From an uncultured Nitrososphaerales archaeon (GTDB lineage Archaea; Thermoproteota; Nitrososphaeria; Nitrososphaerales; JAAOZN01), in assembly GCA_938029515.1 (NCBI GenBank), contig CALJAQ010000116.1:1-5003 (forward strand): a stretch of 5,003 bases of DNA. Reading direction: 5' to 3'. The notes under the pieces were generated by a model that had not been told where the DNA came from, searched no databases, and saw nothing but the letters and a program-made list of their open reading frames with translations. Below, piece by piece: positions 1-5,003 of this stretch (positions are counted from its first letter, which is position 1; every line of letters begins with the position of its first letter). The position numbers and the translations under genes were made by a program.

Positions 1-201
1 ACTAATCAAGCTACGGCAACAATAAAGAGGCCCTTTCACGTATGATGAATCCAGACAAGCTACATCATAATGAAAGCAACCCTCACCTCATACAGACCCT
101 AGCTAAATCAATCCGACAAAGGACTCAAACCCCTTAAGTTAGAGCCCACAACCTAAGCACAAATTTTTATAACTGGGCAGCACAAAGCCTCCTCGACGCA
201 C
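1..201. other. Gene-free leader upstream of rps12
   Basis: No convincing gene was found in this stretch on either strand. Stops are frequent in all six frames, and the longest ATG-started frame is 31 codons (42-137, +) with no recognisable family. In many archaea nusA lies immediately before rps12, but no C-terminal end of a NusA-like protein reads into this region. The plus strand is rich in A and C and poor in G. A 7-bp inverted repeat (TATGATG at 41-47, CATCATA at 63-69, 15-nt loop) could form a weak hairpin but may be chance. The last 40 bases hold the probable rps12 promoter. Whatever gene lies to the left must end before the window edge. Confidence 0.6.
158..172 (+). promoter_or_regulatory. 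TATA-like promoter for rps12-rps7
   Basis: An A/T-rich element, TTTTTATAA (164-172), stands out from mixed sequence. It is centred about 34 bp before the rps12 ATG. At the usual archaeal TATA-to-start distance of about 25 bp, transcription would begin near 193-195, leaving a leader of only some 8 nt. That fits the absence of a Shine-Dalgarno sequence before this gene. The purines just upstream (CACAAA) could act as the TFB-recognition element. Assignment is by position and composition only. Confidence 0.55.
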
Positions 202-636
202 ATGAAGTCACCCAAAGGAGAATACGCAGGAAGAAGCTTGAAGGAGAAGAGGCAGAGGCTACGCTGGTCCGACAAATACTATAAAAGAAGAATGCTGATG
301 CTGGACCAAAAAGCAGATCCGCTAGAAGGCGCACCTCAAGCTAGAGGTAGAGTGCTAGAGAAGATCGGAATAGAGTCAAAACAACCCAACTCAGCAATCA
401 GAAAATGTGTAAGAATCCAACTCATCAAGAACGGCAAACAGATCACAGCCTTCCTCCCTGGAGACGGCGCGCTGAACTACGTCGATGAACACGACGAAGT
501 TCACGTGCAAGGTATAGGAGGCTCAATGGGGCGCTCAATGGGAGATATACCTGGCGTAAGGTGGATGGTTTTCAAAGTCAACAACGTTTCTCTTAATGAA
601 CTTGTTTATGGAAGAAAGGAGAAGCCTAGAAGGTAG
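202..636 (+). CDS. rps12: 30S ribosomal protein uS12 (archaeal S12)
   Basis: This is ribosomal protein uS12 of the small subunit, which sits at the decoding centre and helps monitor codon-anticodon pairing. The 144-residue product has the normal archaeal length (about 140-150). It begins with a basic tail containing SPKGEYAGR. It carries the decoding-loop motif [10 protein letters not shown] at residues 60-69, PGDG at 86-89, DEHDEV at 95-100 and GDIPGVR at 114-120, and ends KEKPRR. The form is that of the archaeal/eukaryotic S12/S23 branch rather than the shorter bacterial one. The ATG at 202 is the only possible start: an in-frame TAA lies near 154 and no ATG, GTG or TTG occurs between them. 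No Shine-Dalgarno motif precedes it (the bases there read CCTCCTCGACGCAC), so translation is probably leaderless or nearly so. It is followed 16 bp later by rps7 in the usual archaeal order. Confidence 0.97.
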   Translation: MKSPKGEYAGRSLKEKRQRLRWSDKYYKRRMLMLDQKADPLEGAPQARGRVLEKIGIESKQPNSAIRKCVRIQLIKNGKQITAFLPGDGALNYVDEHDEVHVQGIGGSMGRSMGDIPGVRWMVFKVNNVSLNELVYGRKEKPRR

Positions 637-641
637 GTTTT

Positions 642-649
642 GGTGTGAT
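642..649 (+). promoter_or_regulatory. Ribosome-binding site of rps7
   Basis: GGTGTGAT (642-649) in the rps12-rps7 gap contains GGTG at 642-645, complementary to the archaeal 16S 3' end, with 7 nt before the ATG at 653. This site decides the start of rps7. The same frame is open further upstream, from an ATG at 596 inside rps12, but that start would add 19 residues with no family resemblance and a 41-bp overlap. Confidence 0.6.
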
Positions 650-652
650 AAA

Positions 653-1285
653 ATGGTCACAGAAAAATCAGCTCGAGCCGTACAAGAAGAGCCTCATAAG
701 AATATTAAGCTCTTTAACAAGTGGGATCTATCTGAAGTAGTGGTTTCAGATCCGGGGCTTAAGAGGGTTATATCCCTAAAACCTATGCTTATACCTACCT
801 CTATGGGTAGGCATGAGCATAAGAAGTTTGGTAAAGCTGAAGTCAACATAATAGAGCGGCTGGTCAACTCTATGACGCACTTCGGAAGAAGATATGCTAA
901 AAACACCGGGAGAATGGGTGGCAAGAAGATGAAGGCAATCAACATAGTCAAGAGCACACTAGACATAATACATTTAAGGACGGGTCAGAATCCAGTAGCA
1001 GTGGTTGTGAAAGCCATCGAAAACGCTTCACCCAACGAAGACACCACAAGAATAGCCTACGGGGGCGTAGTATACCACGTCTCTGTAGACGTATCTCCAT
1101 TAAGGAGAGTAGATTTAGCGCTTAGATTCATATCAGAAGGGGTAAGAGAAGCCTGCTTCTCCTCACCCAGAAGCGTAGAGGAAGTGCTTGCTGAAGAGAT
1201 AATTTTAGCGGCGAATAACGATCCTAACAGCTACGCTATAAAGAAGAAGAATGAGCAGGAACGCATAGCTATGGCTTCAAGGTAG
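653..1285 (+). CDS. rps7: 30S ribosomal protein uS7 (archaeal S7)
   Basis: This is ribosomal protein uS7, which nucleates assembly of the 30S head on 16S rRNA and lines the E-site side of the mRNA channel. Starting at ATG 653 it has 210 residues, typical of archaeal S7 and longer than bacterial S7. Recognisable blocks are RHEHKKFGKAEVNIIERL (residues 53-70), the basic segment KKMKAINIVKSTLDI (91-105), TGQNPVAVVVKAIENA (110-125), the strongly conserved EDTTRIAYGGVVYHVSVDVS (129-148) with RRVDLALRFI following (151-160), and the family ending with KKKNEQERIAMASR (197-210). The first 20 or so residues are a variable archaeal extension. It lies 16 bp after rps12 and has its own ribosome-binding site, so the two are probably co-transcribed. 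Its stop is only 18 bp from the stop of the opposite-strand amidohydrolase gene, and no T-run terminator is visible in the gap. Its early codons favour T and G at the third position, unlike most of rps12. Confidence 0.96.
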   Translation: MVTEKSARAVQEEPHKNIKLFNKWDLSEVVVSDPGLKRVISLKPMLIPTSMGRHEHKKFGKAEVNIIERLVNSMTHFGRRYAKNTGRMGGKKMKAINIVKSTLDIIHLRTGQNPVAVVVKAIENASPNEDTTRIAYGGVVYHVSVDVSPLRRVDLALRFISEGVREACFSSPRSVEEVLAEEIILAANNDPNSYAIKKKNEQERIAMASR

Positions 1286-1303
1286 AAAGGGAGCGGCTAA
1301 ACG

Positions 1304-2520
1304 CTACTCTATAGATCTTACTTTGAAGCCATGCCGTATCACTAACTTTATCTTAGAATTATCCTGAAGCATCTTGATATCATCAAGAGGATTACCATCA
1401 ACGATAACGATGTCCGCATATTTACCAACCTCAATAGTGCCTACTTGATCACTTAATCCAACTGCTTCAGCAGCTACTACGGTAGCAGCCCTAAGGGCTT
1501 CCCAAGCTGTAAAGCCACAGCGCTCAACTAGTAACTCTAGCTCAAGCGTGTTCTTTCCATGCATATTAAAAGGTGTGCCAGCATCGCTTCCCGCCGCTAT
1601 TTTAACAGCCTCTCTGTGAGCCTTCTTTACACTTTCAACGTGAACGTCTATAACCTCCTCCGTCTTCTTTACAGACCACTCAGGTATACCTCCTTTGACA
1701 CCATGCTTTACTATCTGATAAGCTGCAGTTAGAGTTGGGACAAATATAGCACCACGCTCCTTCATCAATCTACATCCTTCGTCATCCAGATAACATCCAT
1801 GCTCAATTGTATGTACACCAGCAAGCAAAGCGTTCTTAATACCTTGTGTAGCCATAGCGTGCGCCGCAACCCACTTACCCCTAGCTTCAGCTTCTTCAAC
1901 TGCAGCTTTTATCTCATCCACAGTAAACTGTGTATCAGTCATTTTATCGTAAGGCGAACCACCCCCACCGCTAGCACAAACTTTGATGAAGTCAGCGCCA
2001 GCTCTCAAATTTTCTCTAGCGGCTTTCCTGACCTCATCAACACCATCACATACGCCGAAGTTAAATAGCCCGAAGTCTCCGTGCCCACCAGTCTGCGAAA
2101 GCATCTTTCCGCAGGCTAAAACAGTAGGGCCTTGAAAGTAGCCTTGCTCTATCGCCATCTTCAAAGATATAGCAAAAAAGTTATGCTCACCACAGTCCCT
2201 TACAGTTGTGAAGCCAGCTTGAAGCAAAGCTTGAGCATTTAACAGAGATTTTAATGTTATAAGGTCTGGTGGGTTTTGACCAAAGTCTTCAAAAGATCTG
2301 GCTCGCCATTTGAACCAAGATGGAGATGAGCATCTATTAACCCAGGTATTGCTGTATATCTTGAAGCATCCACCACGTCAGCTTTATTAGGCACACTTAC
2401 CTCATTCTCTCGACCTACAGCCTTAATCCTCTCGCCTTCAAACACTATCACAGCATTATTGATAGGGGTAGACTTACCATCTATCAGACGACCCACATAT
2501 ATAACCTTAACACTACTCAT
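1304..2520 (-). pseudogene. Metal-dependent amidohydrolase, frame broken once
   Basis: This is an amidohydrolase of the imidazolonepropionase-like / Xaa-Pro dipeptidase branch, cytosolic hydrolases of cyclic amides or dipeptide-like bonds; the true substrate cannot be read from sequence. Two parts lie in different frames. Part one (ATG at 2520 to stop at 2257, 87 codons) ends early; part two (down to the stop at 1304) continues the family sequence in the -1 frame. Joining them at the A-run read from 2277-2274, by adding one A, gives VKNPPDLITLKSLLNAQ and a 405-residue protein of normal length. In that numbering the binuclear-metal residues all appear: HLH (65-67), bridging Lys180 in FIKVCASGGGG, His221 in AAHAMAT, His241 in IEHG and Asp313 in GSDAGTP. 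The C-terminal strand block KYADIVIVDGNPL is also intact. No good start exists for part two alone (only TTG codons), and it would lack the HxH ligands. The gene may be a young pseudogene, or the break may be a base-calling error in a homopolymer. Confidence 0.88.
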
Positions 2521-2542
2521 AGCCTGATATTATACCAGAGCC

Positions 2543-2552
2543 TACTATATGA
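2543..2552 (-). promoter_or_regulatory. TATA-like promoter for the amidohydrolase gene
   Basis: Read on the minus strand, TCATATAGTA (2552-2543) is centred about 25-28 bp before the ATG at 2520. It would therefore place the transcription start within a few bases of the start codon, giving a leaderless or nearly leaderless message. No clear Shine-Dalgarno motif precedes that ATG, which agrees. A second A/T element (GGTATAATATC on the minus strand, about 2525-2535) is too close to the ATG to be the TATA box of this gene. Support is by position only. Confidence 0.4.
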
Positions 2553-2569
2553 GTCTTCCAGCCTTAACC

Positions 2570-2578
2570 CTTAAATAA
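2570..2578 (+). promoter_or_regulatory. TATA-like promoter for the EF-1A gene
   Basis: CTTAAATAA (2570-2578) matches the archaeal TATA-box style well. At about 25 bp spacing, transcription would begin near 2599-2601, giving an untranslated leader of about 17-19 nt that just includes the AGGTG ribosome-binding site. EF-1A is thus expressed from its own promoter and not by read-through from rps7, which is separated from it by an opposite-strand gene. The element lies about 20 bp from the amidohydrolase TATA-like box on the other strand, so the two promoters are back to back. Confidence 0.6.
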
Positions 2579-2604
2579 TCAAGTTTACTGCCAATTGGAT
2601 GCAA

Positions 2605-2609
2605 AGGTG
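2605..2609 (+). promoter_or_regulatory. Ribosome-binding site of EF-1A
   Basis: AGGTG, complementary to the archaeal 16S 3' end, lies 8 nt before the ATG at 2618. This supports that ATG over the out-of-frame ATG at 2599, which has no such motif before it. Confidence 0.65.
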
Positions 2610-2617
2610 TACCGTAA

Positions 2618-3931
2618 ATGCCTGAGAAGCCGCATTTGAACCTTGTAGTAACAGGCCACGTAGACCACGGTAAATCGACCGCTATGGGCCACTTCCTATT
2701 TGACTTAGGAGTAGTGGATCAGAGGGTTATCGAAGAATACGCTAAGGAATCCGAGAAGACGGGCGCAGGCGACACATTCAAATACGCTTGGGTTCTTGAC
2801 AGCCTAAAAGATGAACGTGAGAGGGGCGTAACAATAGACTTAGCCTTCCAAAAATTTGAGACGGAAAAATACTTCTTCACGTTAATAGATGCGCCAGGGC
2901 ATAGAGACTTTATAAAGAACATGATAACAGGCGCAAGCGAAGCAGACGCTTCAGTACTAGTCGTATCAGCAAAGAAAGGCGAATTTGAAGTAGGCACAGG
3001 CCCAGGTGGGCAGACCAGAGAGCATGCTTTTCTACTCCGCACACTCGGTGTAAACCAGATTATAGTCTTCTTCAGCAAGTTCGATGACCCATTAGTGAAC
3101 TATAGTAAAGAAAGGTATGATGAAATCAAAGCTGTAACAGAGAACCTACTTAAAAGCGTGGGCTACGATATCAAGAAGATACCGTTTATACCCGGCTCAG
3201 GCTGGACTGGTGAGAATCTGGTGAAGCGTTCTGATAAAATGCCTTGGTATACTGGTCCTACTCTGTTTGAAGCTCTTGACCAACTTGCTGTTCCTGAGAA
3301 GCCTGTAGATAAGCCGCTTAGAATTCCGATTCAAGATGTCTACTCGATTACCGGCGTTGGTACAGTGCCTGTGGGTAGGGTTGAGACTGGGCGTATGAAG
3401 GCTGGTGATAAGGTTATTATTATGCCCTCTGGTTTAATTGCTGAAGTTAAGTCTATAGAAACCCACCATACGCCTTTGAACGAAGCGGTGGCTGGAGATA
3501 ATATAGGTTTCAACATCAGGGGGGTAGACAAAAGGGATATCAAGCGTGGCGATGTTGTAGGGAAGCCTGATAACCCACCTTCAGTAGCCAAAGAGTTCTT
3601 AGCTCAAATCATAGTAGTCTACCATCCAACAGCTATAGCTGCTGGGTACACTCCAGTGCTTCACGCGCATACAGCACAGGTAGCGGCGACTATAAAAGAA
3701 ATAGTAGCGAGGATAGACCCTAGGACTGGTCAGCCAGTTGAAGAGAAGCCTAAGTCTATTAAGACGGGTGACTCCGCTCTGGTTAAGATAGCCCCGCTTA
3801 GACCTCTTTGCATAGAGACGTTCAAAGAGTTTCCTGAGCTTGGTAGGTTTGCACTCAGAGATATGGGCACTACTATAGCTGCTGGTGTTGTTAGGGAGAT
3901 TACACAGAAGTATACTGGCCCAGAGAAGTAG
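2618..3931 (+). CDS. tuf: Translation elongation factor 1-alpha (EF-1A/EF-Tu)
   Basis: This is the GTPase that brings aminoacyl-tRNA to the ribosomal A site. The 437 residues match the usual archaeal length. The GTPase domain (about 1-220) has the P-loop GHVDHGKS (13-20), switch I ending ERERGVTIDL with Thr72, switch II DAPGH (91-95, catalytic His95), GGQTREHA (130-137), and G5 SGW (194-196). Domain 2 (about 230-325) contains PLRIPIQDVYSITGVGTVPV, GRVETG, GDNIGFNIRG and IKRGDVVG. Domain 3 (about 326-437) contains HTAQVAA, KEFPELGRFALRDMGTTIAA and GVV. The oddity is G4, where the usual NKxD is SKFD (153-156) within VFFSKFDDP; Asn is replaced by Ser (codon agc), and the flanking hydrophobics also differ from the usual AVNKMD or AINKMD. 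Third-codon bases shift from mostly A/C in the first half to mostly G/T around 3224-3463. The start is supported by AGGTG 8 nt upstream. The stop lies 10 bp from the convergent larA stop. Confidence 0.97.
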   Translation: MPEKPHLNLVVTGHVDHGKSTAMGHFLFDLGVVDQRVIEEYAKESEKTGAGDTFKYAWVLDSLKDERERGVTIDLAFQKFETEKYFFTLIDAPGHRDFIKNMITGASEADASVLVVSAKKGEFEVGTGPGGQTREHAFLLRTLGVNQIIVFFSKFDDPLVNYSKERYDEIKAVTENLLKSVGYDIKKIPFIPGSGWTGENLVKRSDKMPWYTGPTLFEALDQLAVPEKPVDKPLRIPIQDVYSITGVGTVPVGRVETGRMKAGDKVIIMPSGLIAEVKSIETHHTPLNEAVAGDNIGFNIRGVDKRDIKRGDVVGKPDNPPSVAKEFLAQIIVVYHPTAIAAGYTPVLHAHTAQVAATIKEIVARIDPRTGQPVEEKPKSIKTGDSALVKIAPLRPLCIETFKEFPELGRFALRDMGTTIAAGVVREITQKYTGPEK

Positions 3932-3941
3932 TTCAGAGCGG

Positions 3942-5003
3942 TCAATAGTTCACCATAGGTAGTGGTACGGTTAGCGAACCATGTGGCAGTAGAGCCGCGG
4001 TTACTTCGTCTACTTTAAACCGGATGTCAGCCAAAGCTTCAGAGAGGGAGTGATAACATTCGTAACCAGCCTCATTTAAAGTCGATAGCACTTCTTTAGG
4101 TGCTGAAGGAGAGACGACTTTTAGTGTAAACTTTAGCTTATCTATCGCGAGCCTATTTGGTCCTTGTGAAGTTTCAGTTAGTGTGCCTTCTTTGGCTCTC
4201 CTCTTCAGATCTTCAAATACCTTCTCTGGAGACCAGCCAGCATACCTGGTTATCTCATCTTTAAAACTGGGGTTGCCTACACCATCTACTAACGCGGCAA
4301 GTAGAATCACAACCGGCTTTATCTCTCCTCGCTCATCAATCAAGTTAGAAGCATACCATGCAGCTTTAAATGCTTGCATAAGGTTTCTACCTGTAGGCCA
4401 GTCTGCTACTGAAATAACGAGTTTAGATGGCTTAGCTTTAACTACATAGAGTTTACTTGCATATTCTTTAACCAGATGGCGGTGCGCTTTTAATGGGTCT
4501 CCGTAAGCTGCTGCCACAGGCTTATCATCCGGGTTGAGCACGAAGTCCAGAATATAGTATTTAGACACCTTTTTAGCTAACAGCACAGCAGTCTCCTCTA
4601 TATCTTCTCTAAGCGGGTTCCCTTCTAGTATCAGCTCCTTTGCACTTGGGTTGCCTATCGCTAAAGAGTGGTTTGCTACTATTGTCTTGAGGCTTGAGCA
4701 TCCAGGTAGTATAGCTTTGGCCCCGCCGCTGTAGCCTGCGAAGAAGTGTGGCTGCACGTTTGAGGTTGTAATTACTGTGTCTCTATCTAGGAGCTCTTTG
4801 TTCACCTCAACCTCTACACCTCTCGTTGTCCTACCGACTGGCATATATATTGACTGGTTGCTCTTAGTTGAAGATGAGAAGATGAAGTCTTTATACTTCT
4901 CGTAAACTTTTTCTCCTAATAAGCTCTTGTAGTACTCACGTTCAGGGGGAGGGTGTGAGCCGCAGGCGCAAATTAGTTTTATATCAGAAGTTTGCTCTTC
5001 TAG
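3942..5003 (-). CDS. larA: LarA-family nickel-pincer racemase/epimerase, 5' end cut
   Basis: This belongs to the lactate racemase (LarA, formerly DUF2088) superfamily, cytosolic enzymes that racemise or epimerise 2-hydroxyacids using a nickel-pincer nucleotide bound to a lysine. The frame stays open to the window edge, so 353 residues are visible and I estimate some 60-80 N-terminal residues are missing. The internal ATG at 4844 is not the start: the 53 codons before it are clear LarA sequence, including ICACGSHPPP and GEKVYEKYKDF. In Lactobacillus plantarum LarA the key residues are His108, His174, Lys184 and His200. Here the corresponding His (CGSH), His (NVQPH), Lys (GGAKAI) and His (VANH) are all present, and the last three are spaced exactly 10 and 16 residues apart as in that enzyme. 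The C-terminal block LLAALVDGVG and the ending PHGSLTVPLP also fit. The hydroxyacid substrate cannot be told from sequence. Cofactor synthesis proteins (LarB, LarC, LarE) are not in this window. Confidence 0.92.
   Translation of the reverse strand, partial: LEEQTSDIKLICACGSHPPPEREYYKSLLGEKVYEKYKDFIFSSSTKSNQSIYMPVGRTTRGVEVEVNKELLDRDTVITTSNVQPHFFAGYSGGAKAILPGCSSLKTIVANHSLAIGNPSAKELILEGNPLREDIEETAVLLAKKVSKYYILDFVLNPDDKPVAAAYGDPLKAHRHLVKEYASKLYVVKAKPSKLVISVADWPTGRNLMQAFKAAWYASNLIDERGEIKPVVILLAALVDGVGNPSFKDEITRYAGWSPEKVFEDLKRRAKEGTLTETSQGPNRLAIDKLKFTLKVVSPSAPKEVLSTLNEAGYECYHSLSEALADIRFKVDEVTAALLPHGSLTVPLPMVNY

Noticed and set aside
41..70. Possible C/D-box guide RNA (ATGATGA at 42-48 resembles a C box)
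   Set aside because: No CTGA D or D' box follows at a workable distance, so the match to one short box is not enough.
42..137. Small ORF of 31 codons upstream of rps12
   Set aside because: No ribosome-binding motif, no recognisable family and ordinary length for chance; the region is better read as a leader.
121..160. T-arm-like sequence on the minus strand suggesting a tRNA
   Set aside because: The loop does not match the conserved TTCRA pattern, the stem needs G-T pairs, and no acceptor or anticodon arm could be built around it.
596..652. Upstream ATG at 596 as the start of rps7
   Set aside because: It overlaps rps12 by 41 bp, the added residues resemble nothing in the S7 family, and a good GGTG site stands 7 nt before the ATG at 653.
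2225..2227. TTG at 2227 as the start of a separate downstream amidohydrolase gene
   Set aside because: The frame continues upstream as family sequence (NPPDLITLKSLLNAQ), no ribosome-binding site precedes the TTG, and the product would lack the HxH metal ligands.
3630..3885. Direct repeat CTATAGCTGCTGG within EF-1A (near 3634 and 3874)
   Set aside because: It comes from two similar protein motifs (TAIAAG and TTIAAG) with shared codons, not from a mobile or regulatory repeat.
4842..4844. Internal ATG at 4844 as the larA start
   Set aside because: The same frame is open for 53 more codons to the window edge and encodes conserved LarA sequence with the catalytic His of CGSH.

Overview
The window looks like an archaeal chromosome segment. 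Two encoded proteins are the archaeal/eukaryotic-type small-subunit ribosomal proteins uS12 and uS7, and a third is an archaeal-type elongation factor 1-alpha. Promoters are TATA-like boxes about 25 bp before the probable transcription start, and the first ribosomal gene has no Shine-Dalgarno sequence. Details of uS12 (the DKYYKRR segment, the GDIPGVR loop, the ending KEKPRR) recall the TACK side of the Archaea (Thaumarchaeota, Aigarchaeota, Bathyarchaeota). That placement comes from memory of family sequences, not from a tree.

Layout: 1-201 is a gene-free leader with a TATA-like box. It is followed by rps12 (202-636, +) and rps7 (653-1285, +), 16 bp apart and probably co-transcribed. On the opposite strand lies a metal-dependent amidohydrolase of the imidazolonepropionase-like / Xaa-Pro dipeptidase family (1304-2520, -). 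Its reading frame is broken once, near 2274-2277. A 97-bp divergent spacer (2521-2617) with back-to-back TATA-like elements separates it from the EF-1A gene (2618-3931, +). A LarA-family nickel-pincer racemase/epimerase gene (3942-5003, -) converges on EF-1A and runs off the right edge of the window without its 5' end.

The translation genes correspond to the archaeal str cluster (rps12, rps7, EF-1A, often then rps10). Here the cluster is split: an opposite-strand metabolic gene sits between rps7 and EF-1A, and an opposite-strand larA occupies the place where rps10 is often found. Genes are tightly packed, with convergent gaps of only 18 bp and 10 bp. rps12 and rps7 form one unit, while EF-1A has its own promoter and ribosome-binding site.

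Most notable are the frame break in an amidohydrolase whose catalytic residues are otherwise all present, an unusual guanine-recognition motif in EF-1A (SKFD in place of NKxD), and a sharp switch in third-codon-position base use inside the EF-1A gene. I see no mobile element, CRISPR array, tRNA, rRNA or clearly novel multi-gene system.
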